From: Hyphomicrobiales bacterium
Lineage (GTDB): Bacteria; Pseudomonadota; Alphaproteobacteria; Rhizobiales; Beijerinckiaceae
NCBI GenBank assembly: GCA_004144595.1
Contig: SEEM01000024.1
Coordinates: forward strand, 1-46,926
Direction of reading: 5' to 3'
DNA: 46,926 nucleotides
Below are positions 17,570 through 26,463 of this stretch, one piece after another; position 1 is the stretch's first letter; each line of letters starts with the position of its first letter. Position numbers and translations under genes: made by a program. The notes beneath the pieces were generated by a model that did no database searches, had not been told where the DNA came from, and saw nothing but the letters and a program-made list of their open reading frames with translations.

Positions 17570-17920
17570 TTAGCGTGCGGTGAAGAAGGTCAACAGCACC
17601 TTGTTCTTCTCGCCGAGGAGGCAGAGGAAGCGGCGCGCTTTGTCCGAACGATCGGTCCGCAGATACGCCTCGCCCATGACGATGCGCGTGACCGGGATAT
17701 CCTCGATCTTCGATTCCGAGACCGCGACCGTGGCGGCATCCTCGTCGATATAGATGTCCTTGATCTCCGGCTCCTTGGCATGGAGCGTCTGCAGCGCGGC
17801 TGCCTTGCAGGTCGCGATCTCCGGCGTGGCCGGCTTCTCGCTTTTCGGCGGGACTTCCTGTGCGAGGGCGGGCACGCAAAGGGCGGCGGAGATCAGGGCA
17901 GGGGCGAGGAAGCGCAGCAT
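17570..17920 (-). CDS. Secreted protein of unknown function, 116 residues
   Basis: A signal peptide (MLRFLAPALISAALCVPALAQ) is followed by about 95 residues. Two cysteines remain in the mature part (TCKAA and FLCLLG), enough for one disulfide. No family is recognised. Predicted periplasmic. It is convergent with the DUF2188-like gene. Confidence 0.7.
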   Translation of the reverse strand: MLRFLAPALISAALCVPALAQEVPPKSEKPATPEIATCKAAALQTLHAKEPEIKDIYIDEDAATVAVSESKIEDIPVTRIVMGEAYLRTDRSDKARRFLCLLGEKNKVLLTFFTAR

Positions 17921-18077
17921 GCGGGAGCACTCGGGTTGATCGGTGAATGCTGAACGCGCGAACGCGGCGCAGGTTCATGAAGCGCGTCTTCCCGTGCGCG
18001 CTGCGGCGCAAAGTGCCGCTGCGCAGACACGGGACCGTGTGCCGGATTAAGCTCCGTTTCTCAAGATCGGAGCCGAC

Positions 18078-18362
18078 ATGACCGCCCGCATCTACGCCGT
18101 CTACATCTTCGCGACGCGTAAGGACGGGCCATTCTATGTCGGCATCACCAACGACCCAGAGCGCCGCATCACAGAGCGTAAAACCCGCGCAATCAAGAGC
18201 CACGCGGCCAAGTACAACATCGACCGGCTCGTCTATGTCGAGACCTTCGATGACCCGAACCAGGCGATCGAGCGTGAGAAGGTTCTGAAGAAGTGGCGCC
18301 GTGGTTGGAAGGTCGCGCTGATCGAAAAGGAAAACCCGGCGTGGTCGGACCTCGCCGGGTGA
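18078..18362 (+). CDS. GIY-YIG nuclease superfamily protein
   Basis: 94 residues with a single GIY-YIG domain: YAVYIFAT then FYVGITNDPERRITERK, and a late Glu-rich helix (AIEREKVLKKWRR). Length and composition fit the UPF0213/YhbQ-like group of small stand-alone domains common in Hyphomicrobiales. Related domains cut DNA, but these small proteins are mostly uncharacterised. GGAGC lies upstream of the ATG. It is followed by an eroded palindromic repeat and the convergent argG. Confidence 0.85.
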   Translation: MTARIYAVYIFATRKDGPFYVGITNDPERRITERKTRAIKSHAAKYNIDRLVYVETFDDPNQAIEREKVLKKWRRGWKVALIEKENPAWSDLAG

Positions 18363-18384
18363 TTGGAGTCTCTATCGTCTTGCG

Positions 18385-18431
18385 ATCCCGCATCTGCGCC
18401 GCAGCACTACGTGCTTCAACGCGTGCGGGAT
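18385..18431. repeat. Degenerate palindromic intergenic repeat
   Basis: ATCCCGCA (18385-18392) and TGCGGGAT (18424-18431) form the arms of an imperfect palindrome between two convergent genes. This resembles REP-like elements in this group of bacteria. Confidence 0.4.
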
Positions 18432-18483
18432 GACACCCGGCGGGGCGCGTCGCAGCGCGCGAGGTGCGCTGCGATAGTCGGCT

Positions 18484-19716
18484 TCAGAGCCCCAGCTTCT
18501 TCTTGCGCTGGCCGAGCGTGCGCAGGCGCAGCGCGTTGAGCTTGATGAAGCCGGCTGCGTCGCGGTGGTCGTAGGCGACCGCGCCTTCCTCGAAGGTGAC
18601 GAGGTCCTGGTCGTAGAGCGAGTAGTCGCTGGAACGACCGATGACATGGACGCCGCCCTTGTAGAGCTTCAGGCGCACGTCGCCGGTGACGTACTCCTGG
18701 CTCTTGTCGATCAGCGCCTGCAGCATCTCGCGCTCCGGCGAGAACCAGAAGCCGTTATAGATCAGCTCGGCATATTGCGGCATGATCTGGTCCTTGAGAT
18801 GCGCCGCGCCGCGGTCGAGCGTGATCGACTCGATGGCGCGATGCGCCGCATGCAGGATCGTGCCGCCGGGCGTCTCGTACATGCCGCGCGACTTCATGCC
18901 AACGAAGCGGTTCTCGACGAGGTCGAGACGGCCGATGCCGTTGTCGCGGCCGAGATCGTTGAGCCTGGCGAGAAGCGTCGCCGGCGAGAGCGTCTCCCCG
19001 TCGATCGCGACAGCGTCGCCCTTCTCGAAGGAGACCGTGACGATCGTCGGCTTGTCCGGCGCATCTTCCGGCGAGATCGTGCGCGAATAAACGTAATCGG
19101 GCACCTCGATCGCCGGGTCCTCCAGCACGCGGCCTTCCGAGGAGGCGTGCAGCAGGTTGGCGTCGACGGAGAAGGGGGCCTCGCCGCGCTTGTTTTTGGC
19201 GATCGGGATCTGGTGCTCTTCGGCGAAGGCGATGAGCTGCTCGCGCGAACGCAGGTCCCACTCGCGCCAGGGTGCGATCACCACGACGTCGGGCTTCAGC
19301 GCATAGGCCGTCAGCTCGAAGCGGACCTGGTCGTTGCCCTTTCCGGTGGCGCCGTGGGAGACCGCGTCGGCGCCGGTCTTCTCGGCAATCTCGATCAGCT
19401 TCTTGGCGATCAGCGGCCGCGCGATCGAGGTGCCCAGCAGATAGACGCCCTCATAGGCGGCATTTGCCCGGAACATCGGGAAGACGTAGTCGCGCACGAA
19501 TTCCTCGCGCAGGTCCTCGATATAGATGTTCTCCGGCTTGATGCCGAGCAGCAGCGCCTTGTCGCGCGCCGGTCCCAGCTCTTCGCCCTGGCCTAGATCG
19601 GCGGTGAAGGTCACCACCTCGCACGAGTAAGTGGTCTGCAGCCATTTGAGGATGATCGAGGTGTCGAGACCGCCGGAATAGGCGAGGACGACCTTTTTCA
19701 CGCTGCTGTCAGCCAT
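18484..19716 (-). CDS. argG: Argininosuccinate synthase
   Basis: 410 residues from [20 protein letters not shown], where the SGGLDTS P-loop of N-type ATP pyrophosphatases lies near residues 14-20. Further motifs are [13 protein letters not shown] and the C-terminal [14 protein letters not shown]. It joins citrulline and aspartate using ATP in the arginine pathway. The start at 19716 is chosen by family length; the open frame extends 75 codons further upstream without conserved sequence. No arginine-control site was identified. Confidence 0.97.
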   Translation of the reverse strand: MADSSVKKVVLAYSGGLDTSIILKWLQTTYSCEVVTFTADLGQGEELGPARDKALLLGIKPENIYIEDLREEFVRDYVFPMFRANAAYEGVYLLGTSIARPLIAKKLIEIAEKTGADAVSHGATGKGNDQVRFELTAYALKPDVVVIAPWREWDLRSREQLIAFAEEHQIPIAKNKRGEAPFSVDANLLHASSEGRVLEDPAIEVPDYVYSRTISPEDAPDKPTIVTVSFEKGDAVAIDGETLSPATLLARLNDLGRDNGIGRLDLVENRFVGMKSRGMYETPGGTILHAAHRAIESITLDRGAAHLKDQIMPQYAELIYNGFWFSPEREMLQALIDKSQEYVTGDVRLKLYKGGVHVIGRSSDYSLYDQDLVTFEEGAVAYDHRDAAGFIKLNALRLRTLGQRKKKLGL

Positions 19717-19962
19717 CTGTTCAATTTCCTTCTGGCAGCCCCCATGGGCCGCGTTTCGGACGCAATGGCGCACTATCCCAGCGTTCGGGGCGAAGCAATC
19801 GGAACCTTCTGATCGATCCCGCGTCGTCCAGTGATGGATCGGCGCTGGCCAGCGCGTCGTCCCTCCATTCCACAGGTGCCCATTCGCGGCGCTTGCGAAC
19901 GCATCACGAAGAGCGCAGGCTCGATCGAGCGCGACACGCATGACGACCTATTCGGAGGCTGA

Positions 19963-20571
19963 ATGCCGAATCGTCCCGTTCTGGACTTCTGGTATGAGTT
20001 CGCGTCGCCATATTCCTGCCTGAGCGCCCTCAGAATCGACGAGTTGGCCGAGAATGCCGGCGTTGCCCTGCGCTGGCGGCCGTTCCTGCTCGGGCCGATC
20101 TTCGCAGCACAGGGTTTGAATTCCTCGCCCTTCGCGCTCTATCCCAGCAAGGGTCGCTATATGTGGCGCGACACGGCGCGGCGCGGGCGGAAGCAGGGGG
20201 TCTCGATCGTCAAGCCGGAGAATTTTCCCCAGAATTCTCTGACGGCGGCGCGGCTGGCCTTGGCCGGTCGTGATGACGGCTGGACGCCGACCTTCTCCAA
20301 GGCGCTGTTCCGGGCGCATTTCTGCGAGGGTCGCAACATGGCGGAGGAAGCCGTGCTGAGCGCGGCTCTGAAGGAGGCCGGCAGCGACCCCAACGTGGCG
20401 CTGCCGCTTTCGCGCAGCGAGGAGGTCAAGGGCCGTCTGCGGGCCGAGATCGAATACGCCAAGTCGATCGGCATTTTCGGCGCTCCCTTCTTCGTAGCGG
20501 GCGACGGCGAGTTGTTCTGGGGCGACGATCGCCTGGAGGAAGCCCTGGAATGGGCGACCGAGGGACGTTGA
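19963..20571 (+). CDS. 2-hydroxychromene-2-carboxylate isomerase-like (DsbA/GST-kappa fold)
   Basis: 202 residues. The N-terminus LDFWYEFASPYSCLSA carries the SPYS segment of the HCCA isomerase/GST-kappa family in place of a CxxC. The C-terminal part has the usual GIFGAPFFVAGDGELFWGDDRL. HCCA isomerases act in naphthalene catabolism, but most family members have other, unknown glutathione-linked roles. The next gene starts 4 bp after its stop, so the two are one transcription unit. Confidence 0.85.
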   Translation: MPNRPVLDFWYEFASPYSCLSALRIDELAENAGVALRWRPFLLGPIFAAQGLNSSPFALYPSKGRYMWRDTARRGRKQGVSIVKPENFPQNSLTAARLALAGRDDGWTPTFSKALFRAHFCEGRNMAEEAVLSAALKEAGSDPNVALPLSRSEEVKGRLRAEIEYAKSIGIFGAPFFVAGDGELFWGDDRLEEALEWATEGR

Positions 20572-20575
20572 GGCA

Positions 20576-21481
20576 ATGATTCTGGACCGCCGCCGCGTGC
20601 TGATGGCGGGGGCTGGCTTGTGCCTGGCTTCTGCCGCACGGGCGAGGCCGGCCTTGCCCGGCGACGCACCGACCTACGACACCCGTGAACTGACTGCGGT
20701 GCCGAATGCCGCCGCGATCGGCCGGCGCTATTGGTCGCCCGGCCTCAACGAAGGCTATGTCCCGCAGGGGCTCACCGTCTTCGGCGACGAAATCCTGATT
20801 GCCGCCTATCGCAGCACCGAACGCGACCAGGATAATGGCCCGGCGCGGGTGTTCCGGATCGCGAGCCGGGACGGGCGCCTGCTCGGCAGCTTCGCGCTGC
20901 CGGCGACCTATGGCCACCCCGGTGGTCTCGCAATGGCCCGTGACACGCTGTTCGTCGCCAATTCCGGCCGGCTGCTCGCGCTCGATTTCAAGGAATCCTG
21001 CCGCACAGGGGAGTGTGCGCCGCTCAAGGAAATCCGTGTCGAAAAGGCGATGGGGCCATCCTTCCTGACGGCCTCGGGCGACGCGCTCTGGTTCGGTCCC
21101 TATCGCCGCGAGGGCGCGCCGAATCTCCACGCTGTCCCCATCGATCGCATTCTGGCCGGCGGCGAGGCCGCGATCGGGCTCGCCGAGAGCCGGGCCATCC
21201 TGCCGCTGCCGCTCTTCGCGCAAGGCGCGACCTTCGACAAGGCGGGGAAGGTCTGGATCGCACAGAGCTCCGGCAACCGGCCGGCCTTCCTGTCGCAGCT
21301 CGACCCGGCGACGGCCGCCGGGCTCGCGCGCTTTCCCGCTCCCGGCGGCATCGAGGATCTCGGCCTTGCTCCGGATGGAAATCTCTGGGCGGTCGGAGAA
21401 GCGGGTACGCAGCGCTGGAACCGCTGGAGCACCTTCTATCCGCTGGTCTTCGAGATCGACCCGGCGAAGCTCGTCGCCTGA
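20576..21481 (+). CDS. Exported beta-propeller-like protein of unknown function
   Basis: 301 residues. A twin-arginine-like signal (DRRRVLMAGAGLCLASAARA, residues 4-23) suggests Tat export of a folded protein. The mature part has repeated segments such as GYVPQGLTVFGDEILIAAY, GHPGGLAMARDTLFVANSG and GIEDLGLAPDGNLWAVGEAG, which look like blades of an SMP-30 or NHL-type propeller. No catalytic residues can be assigned. It starts 4 bp after the isomerase-like gene. Confidence 0.75.
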   Translation: MILDRRRVLMAGAGLCLASAARARPALPGDAPTYDTRELTAVPNAAAIGRRYWSPGLNEGYVPQGLTVFGDEILIAAYRSTERDQDNGPARVFRIASRDGRLLGSFALPATYGHPGGLAMARDTLFVANSGRLLALDFKESCRTGECAPLKEIRVEKAMGPSFLTASGDALWFGPYRREGAPNLHAVPIDRILAGGEAAIGLAESRAILPLPLFAQGATFDKAGKVWIAQSSGNRPAFLSQLDPATAAGLARFPAPGGIEDLGLAPDGNLWAVGEAGTQRWNRWSTFYPLVFEIDPAKLVA

Positions 21482-21500
21482 GTTCTGCTACGCGCCGGTG

Positions 21501-21764
21501 TCAGCTGCGGTTGTTCGTCTTCAGGCATGTAGGGCTGGCGGCCGATTTCCAGACGCCGTTGACCTTGCATCCGCTGAAGGGCACGGAGCAGAGGCGTGCG
21601 ATGCAGGTGCTGGGACTGTTGCCTGTCTGGCATTTCTGTTCGCAAGAGGCATTCATCTGCGAGCACGAACTTTGGGCAGCCCGGCATCCTTCCTGCGCAC
21701 CGGCGGTCTGATATCCCGCTATCAGGGCAGAAAGACCGAACATGATCGCGAGCGTCACTTTCAT
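21501..21764 (-). CDS. Small cysteine-rich secreted protein
   Basis: 87 residues from MKVTLAIMFG. The signal peptide ends near AGAQ (residues 21-24). The mature part of about 63 residues has eight cysteines, enough for four disulfides, and ends KTNNRS. No family is recognised. The ATG at 21764 is preferred because the signal peptide begins there; a longer frame adds 19 polar residues. Located between two convergent blocks with no clear partner. Confidence 0.65.
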   Translation of the reverse strand: MKVTLAIMFGLSALIAGYQTAGAQEGCRAAQSSCSQMNASCEQKCQTGNSPSTCIARLCSVPFSGCKVNGVWKSAASPTCLKTNNRS

Positions 21765-21842
21765 CGCCGTTCTCCATCTTGACCTTGGGTAAGATAGATC
21801 GACGGCGCTGCGATCGTCCACAGCCGGCGCGATGCAGATCGC

Positions 21843-22922
21843 CTACCCGGCAGGAGGTCTCTGCCAGGGGCCGCGAACCGCGCCGCTATCGTGCTGGGCC
21901 GAGGCCTCGACCATGGCCGGCAGGTCCGGCCGCTCGCCGATCTTGGGCGGATGCGGCGGCATGGCCGGCATCCGCCCGCCGGCGGTCTCGACCAGCGCCT
22001 GCACGCGCTTGGTGACGGACGGGTGGGTCGAGAACAGATCGGCGAAATCGTCCGGGTCGTTCTCGAAGCACATGTCCATCACGCCCGACGGAACGCCCTC
22101 GATATCGGCCCGGCCGGATATCTTGAGAAGCGCGGAGATCATCGCATCCGGGTTCTTGGTCAATTCGACGGCGCCGGCATCGGCGAGATATTCGCGCGAG
22201 CGCGACAGCGACAGCCGGATCAGCACGGCCAGGAACCAGGAGATCGCGATCACCGCGATGCCGACGACGATGGCGAGCCCGTTGCCCTTCTTGGCATCAT
22301 CGGACGACACCCTGATCCGGCTGCGACCGAAACCGCGGAAGACGATCTCGCCGATGAAGGAAACGACCCCGGCGATCACCACCGCGATCACCATCAGGCG
22401 GACGTCGCCATTGCGGATATGGGTCAGTTCATGGGCCAGCACCGCCTCGACCTCGGCGTCGTTGAGCTGGGCGAGGAGACCGGTGGTGACGCTGACCGTG
22501 AACTGGCTGTCGTTGACGCCGCTGGCGAAAGCGTTGAGCGCCTCGCTTTCGACGATCGCGAGCTTCGGCATCGGCAACCCGCGCGAGATGCAGAGGTTTT
22601 CCAGCATCCGGTAGAGCTTGGGATTGTCCTCGCGCGCGAGCCCTTTGGAGCCGGTGACCGCGTTGATCATCGCGACATTCATGCGGAAGCCGACGAAGAC
22701 CCAGAGCATCGCCGCTGCCGTGATGAAAGGGAACCAGGAGCGAAAGATGCGGGCCGCCTCGCCGAAGACGGTGCGCCCGCGCGGAACGCCGCCATAGCCG
22801 AAGGCGATCAGCAGCAGGCCCCAGGCGGTGAGATAGACCAGCAGGAATAGCCCGGCGATCAGGAGGTTGGACCTGATCCGGTTGTTGCGTTGGTGGGTAT
22901 AGAGCCCGAAGGCCTGCGCCAT
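21843..22922 (-). CDS. M48-family membrane zinc metalloprotease
   Basis: 359 residues. HELTHIRNGD is the HExxH zinc motif, at about residue 163. Two hydrophobic helices lie near the N-terminus (about 19-75) and two more follow the motif (VMVIAVVIAGVVSF and IVVGIAVIAISWFL). The third zinc ligand Glu lies in SREYLADAGAV. It resembles HtpX but has a longer N-terminus. The lemA gene is 34 bp upstream on the same strand, a frequent pairing of an M48 protease with LemA in the inner membrane. Confidence 0.9.
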   Translation of the reverse strand: MAQAFGLYTHQRNNRIRSNLLIAGLFLLVYLTAWGLLLIAFGYGGVPRGRTVFGEAARIFRSWFPFITAAAMLWVFVGFRMNVAMINAVTGSKGLAREDNPKLYRMLENLCISRGLPMPKLAIVESEALNAFASGVNDSQFTVSVTTGLLAQLNDAEVEAVLAHELTHIRNGDVRLMVIAVVIAGVVSFIGEIVFRGFGRSRIRVSSDDAKKGNGLAIVVGIAVIAISWFLAVLIRLSLSRSREYLADAGAVELTKNPDAMISALLKISGRADIEGVPSGVMDMCFENDPDDFADLFSTHPSVTKRVQALVETAGGRMPAMPPHPPKIGERPDLPAMVEASAQHDSGAVRGPWQRPPAG

Positions 22923-22956
22923 CGCAGCCGCTCCCGCTGCTGAGATCGTGTTGCCG

Positions 22957-23514
22957 TCAGAACTTCACGCTGGGCGCGACTTCGATCTGGGCGCGGGTCT
23001 CCGGGCCGACATCGAAGAATTCGCGCTGGGTGAAGCCCATCTGCGGCGCGAACAGCACGGCCGGGAAGGCCTGGATCGCGGCATTGAACTCGCCGACCGC
23101 ATTGTTGAAGAAGCGCCGTGCCGCCGCGAGCTTGTCCTCGACATTGCCGAGATCGACCTGGAGCTGCTGGAAATTGGCGCTGGCCTTGAGGTCCGGATAG
23201 GCCTCGCCGAGCGCGAGCAGCCGGCCGACCGCGCCGGAAAGCTGCTGTTCGGCCGCGGCCTTGTCCTGGACGCTGCTCGCGCCCTGCGCCGCGTTGCGTG
23301 CGGCGATCACCGCGTCGAGCGTCGATTTCTCGTGCGTCGCATAGCCCTTCACCGTCTCGACCAGGTTCGGGATCAGGTCGTGGCGCTGCTTCAGCTGGAC
23401 GTCGATATCTGCAAAGGCCTGGTTCACGCGCTGCCGCATCGCGACGAGCCCGTTATAGGTCATGATCAGGTAGACGACGATGGCGGCGATCAGCCCCAGA
23501 ATGGCCCAGCCCAT
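22957..23514 (-). CDS. lemA: LemA family membrane protein
   Basis: 185 residues. One N-terminal helix (MGWAILGLIAAIVVYLIM) is followed by the LemA signature VNQAFADIDVQLKQRHDLIPNLVETVKGY and a long alpha-helical domain ending in NFQQLQVDLGNVEDKLAAARRFFNNAV. It is predicted to be anchored in the inner membrane with the helical bundle in the periplasm. It is transcribed ahead of the M48 protease gene, its likely partner. The start at 23514 sits on the conserved N-terminus. Confidence 0.93.
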   Translation of the reverse strand: MGWAILGLIAAIVVYLIMTYNGLVAMRQRVNQAFADIDVQLKQRHDLIPNLVETVKGYATHEKSTLDAVIAARNAAQGASSVQDKAAAEQQLSGAVGRLLALGEAYPDLKASANFQQLQVDLGNVEDKLAAARRFFNNAVGEFNAAIQAFPAVLFAPQMGFTQREFFDVGPETRAQIEVAPSVKF

Positions 23515-23701
23515 GAAATGCTCCCGCGGATGCCGTGAAAACCTGCTCACAGACTGGCATGGCGGGCGGTATTGGGGAAGCGGCCCGGCGCGATATTGAA
23601 TGTGACGTAGCGTTATGATCTGTCTTGAGCGCTGTCGCGACGAAGGGCGGGTCGCGCGACAGTCAAGGATAAAGATATCCGAAAGAGTAGGGGACGGGGC
23701 A

Positions 23702-24241
23702 ATGAGAGTTTTTGTGGCAGCGCTGCTGGCGCTGGCTGTGGGCGCTTGCAATCAGACGGTGCAATCGGAGGGGCCCGAACCGGTCGCGGCTGCCTTGCCG
23801 GCAGCGCCCGCCTTGCCGCCGCAGGGGCCGGGGCCGCGGCTGGCTTCAAGCGCTGCGGGCGCGGCCGTGCCAATGGACGATCCGGGCATCTCCGTCTACG
23901 AGCCGCTCGTCGACATGCACCGCGTCAATGCCGATCGCTATCAGCGTGATCTGACCGCCTGCCGCCAGCAGGCGGCGCCGCAACTGGCGGCGATCAAGCG
24001 GGCGACGCAGCAGCAGCAGACCGGCACGGCCATCGCGGTCGCCGGCACGCTGGCGAGCTATATTCCGGTGCCGGGCTTCCGGCAGGCCCATGTGCTGGCG
24101 AGCGCTGCCAACGCGGCGCAATCCGTCGGCGGGGCGACGGCGGAGAGCGGCGCGGCAGCGGTCGACAAGGCCTCCTCCGATTACGCGCTGGTCGTCGACA
24201 GTTGCCTGACGCATAAGCGCTACAAGCTGCTGCGACCCTGA
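23702..24241 (+). CDS. Lipoprotein of unknown function
   Basis: 179 residues. The signal ends in LAVGAC, a good lipobox with Cys15 as lipidation site. An Ala/Pro-rich linker follows, then a domain with DLTACRQQ and VDSCLTHKRY (two cysteines) and a central hydrophobic stretch (GTAIAVAGTLASYIPVPGF). It resembles the glycine-zipper-like lipoproteins of alphaproteobacteria, but no named family is certain. The start at 23702 is set by the signal peptide. It is divergent from lemA. Confidence 0.7.
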   Translation: MRVFVAALLALAVGACNQTVQSEGPEPVAAALPAAPALPPQGPGPRLASSAAGAAVPMDDPGISVYEPLVDMHRVNADRYQRDLTACRQQAAPQLAAIKRATQQQQTGTAIAVAGTLASYIPVPGFRQAHVLASAANAAQSVGGATAESGAAAVDKASSDYALVVDSCLTHKRYKLLRP

Positions 24242-24427
24242 TCGTGACAGTGCCTTGGTGCTGGGTTTCCACCTTGCCCTGAAGGCCGGTTTGCATTACA
24301 TCGCCCCTGTCCGAAGGGCCGTGATCGATCATGCGCCGGGGGCGGTCTGCAAGACCTGCTCCCGTTTCGTGTTTGAGTTGCGTCATCCGGATACGGATCG
24401 AGCCGCTGGTCCTGGCGCCTCCGCCGA

Positions 24428-24466
24428 CCCCGCCTGACGGGGAGGTGGAAACCTCCGAGAGGAGGT
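24428..24466 (+). promoter_or_regulatory. Structured rpsA leader with mutually exclusive hairpins
   Basis: GGAGGT (24441-24446), GGAA, ACCTCC (24451-24456), GAGA, GGAGGT (24461-24466). The central ACCTCC can pair perfectly with either GGAGGT, each stem closed by a GNRA tetraloop (GGAA or GAGA). A third stem CCCCG/CGGGG (24428-24442) overlaps the first. The element lies 89 nt before the rpsA start. GGAGGT is Shine-Dalgarno-like, so a role in S1 autoregulation is plausible but inferred. Confidence 0.55.
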
Positions 24467-24554
24467 GCCGACGGCCGCGATCCGGATCGCAGCACCAACC
24501 ACGGCGCCCATGCCGGACATCCGCGGGATACGCGGCCGGCTCCCAGGAGATTAC

Positions 24555-26264
24555 ATGTCAGCAGTTGAAAGCTACAGCGCGGGTCGCGAGGATTTCGCCG
24601 CCCTGCTCGAGGAATCGTTCGGCAAGAACGACGCCCTCGAAGGCTCCGTCATCAAGGGTATCGTCGTCGCCATCGAGAAGGATATGGCGATCATCGACGT
24701 TGGCCTGAAGACGGAAGGGCGCGTCGCGCTCAAGGAATTCACCGGCCCCGGCCGTGAGCAGGAACTGAACGTCGGCGACGAGGTCGAGGTCTATCTGGAC
24801 CGGATCGAGAACGCGCTCGGCGAAGCCGTCATCTCGCGCGACAAGGCTCGCCGCGAAGAGAGCTGGGTCAAGCTCGAGAAGGCCTTCGAGGCCCGCGAGA
24901 AGGTCAGCGGCATGATCTTCAACACCGTCAAGGGCGGCTACACCGTCGACCTCGACGGCGCCGTCGCCTTCCTGCCGCGTTCGCAGGTCGACATCCGCCC
25001 GATCCGCGACGTCGGCCCGCTGATGGGCCAGCCGCAGCCCTTCGAGATCCTCAAGATGGATCGTCGCCGCGGCAACATCGTCGTGTCGCGCCGCACCGTC
25101 CTCGAAGAGACCCGCGCCGAGGCTCGTTCCGAGCTGGTCGCCTCGCTCGAAGAGGGCCAGGTCATCGACGGCGTCGTCAAGAACATCACCGAATACGGTG
25201 CGTTCGTTGACCTCGGCGGCATCGACGGCCTGCTGCACGTCACCGACATGGCGTGGCGCCGCGTGAACCATCCGTCCGAGGTCGTGACCATCGGCCAGAC
25301 GGTCAAGGTCAAGATCATCAAGATCAACCAGGACACGCACCGCATCTCGCTCGGCATCAAGCAGCTGCTGGCCGATCCGTGGGATGGCATCGCCGAGCGT
25401 TACCCGGTCGGCACCCGTCTCAAGGGCCGCGTGACGAACATCACGGACTACGGCGCGTTCGTCGAAGTGGAGCCGGGCATCGAAGGCCTGATCCACGTCT
25501 CTGAGATGTCCTGGACCAAGAAGAACGTCCACCCCGGCAAGATCGTCTCGACCTCTCAGGAAGTCGACGTCGCGATCCTCGAGGTCGATCCGGTCAAGCG
25601 CCGCATCTCGCTCGGCCTCAAGCAGACCCTTCGCAACCCGTGGGAGCTCTTCGCGGAGCAGCACCCGTCGGGCTCGACGGTCGAGGGCGAGGTCAAGAAC
25701 AAGACCGAGTTCGGCCTGTTCCTGGGTCTCGAAGGCGATATCGACGGCATGATCCATCTCTCCGATCTCGACTGGAACCGTCCGGGCGAGCAGGTCATCG
25801 AGGAATACAAGAAGGGCGACGTCCTGCAGGCGATCGTTCTCGATGTGGACGTCGAGAAGGAGCGCATCTCGCTCGGCCTGAAGCAGCTCGGCGGTGATCC
25901 CTTCGTGGATGCCGGCGAGTTCAAGAAGGGTCAGATCGTCACCTGTGAGGTGGTCGAGGTGAAGGAGTCGGGTCTCGACGTGAAGATCGCCGACACCGAC
26001 ATGATGACCTTCATCAAGCGCGCCGAGCTGGCTCGCGATCGCTCCGAGCAGCGCCCCGAGCGCTTCGCGGCCGGCGAGCGCATCGACGCCCGGGTCGTGC
26101 TCTTCGACAAGAAGGCCCGCAAGATCCAGGTCTCGGTCAAGGCCCTGGAGATGGCTGAGGAGAAGGAAGCGATGGCCCAGTACGGCTCCGCCGATTCCGG
26201 TGCCTCGCTCGGCGACATCCTGGGCGCCGCGCTCAAGAAGGCGACGACCCCCGAGAAGAAGTGA
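24555..26264 (+). CDS. rpsA: 30S ribosomal protein S1
   Basis: 569 residues with six S1 domains in tandem. Repeats three to five show the strongest RNA-binding pattern (for example [20 protein letters not shown] and [21 protein letters not shown]). S1 recruits mRNA to the 30S subunit. CAGGAG lies 8 nt before the ATG at 24555. The acidic N-terminus (FAALLEESF) anchors S1 to the ribosome. The gene is followed by a strong intrinsic terminator and preceded by a structured leader. Confidence 0.98.
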   Translation: MSAVESYSAGREDFAALLEESFGKNDALEGSVIKGIVVAIEKDMAIIDVGLKTEGRVALKEFTGPGREQELNVGDEVEVYLDRIENALGEAVISRDKARREESWVKLEKAFEAREKVSGMIFNTVKGGYTVDLDGAVAFLPRSQVDIRPIRDVGPLMGQPQPFEILKMDRRRGNIVVSRRTVLEETRAEARSELVASLEEGQVIDGVVKNITEYGAFVDLGGIDGLLHVTDMAWRRVNHPSEVVTIGQTVKVKIIKINQDTHRISLGIKQLLADPWDGIAERYPVGTRLKGRVTNITDYGAFVEVEPGIEGLIHVSEMSWTKKNVHPGKIVSTSQEVDVAILEVDPVKRRISLGLKQTLRNPWELFAEQHPSGSTVEGEVKNKTEFGLFLGLEGDIDGMIHLSDLDWNRPGEQVIEEYKKGDVLQAIVLDVDVEKERISLGLKQLGGDPFVDAGEFKKGQIVTCEVVEVKESGLDVKIADTDMMTFIKRAELARDRSEQRPERFAAGERIDARVVLFDKKARKIQVSVKALEMAEEKEAMAQYGSADSGASLGDILGAALKKATTPEKK

Positions 26265-26300
26265 GATTTCGGCTGCGCGAAGCAGCCGGACATCCAAGAC

Positions 26301-26333
26301 AGCCCGCGCGGAGCGATCCGCGCGGGCTTTTGT
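26301..26333 (+). terminator. Intrinsic terminator of rpsA
   Basis: AGCCCGCGCGGA (26301-26312), loop GCGA, TCCGCGCGGGCT (26317-26328): a perfect 12-bp stem with a GNRA loop, followed by TTTTG. Confidence 0.92.
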
Positions 26334-26349
26334 TTCGGTCCTGCCCGTC

Positions 26350-26435
26350 ATTCTCGGGCGGAGCGAAGCGCAGACCCGAGAATCTCGCGACCAGAGTCCG
26401 CTGGTTTCCGAGATGGTCGGGTCAAGCCCGACCAT
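26350..26435. repeat. Two adjacent palindromic intergenic repeats
   Basis: First: ATTCTCGGG (26350-26358) with CCCGAGAAT (26375-26383). Second: ATGGTCGGG (26413-26421) with CCCGACCAT (26427-26435). Both have perfect 9-bp arms. The wording (CGGAGCGAAGCGCAGA between the first arms) is familiar from dispersed repeats in Hyphomicrobiales genomes. Confidence 0.6.
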
Positions 26436-26463
26436 GACGCCCGTAAGCTATGAGGAGCCCGCC

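Noticed and set aside
24558..26435. 625-codon open frame antisense to rpsA
   Set aside because: A product of high GC and strong codon bias in rpsA; its composition (Asp/Leu/Val-rich, no motif) is that of a shadow frame.
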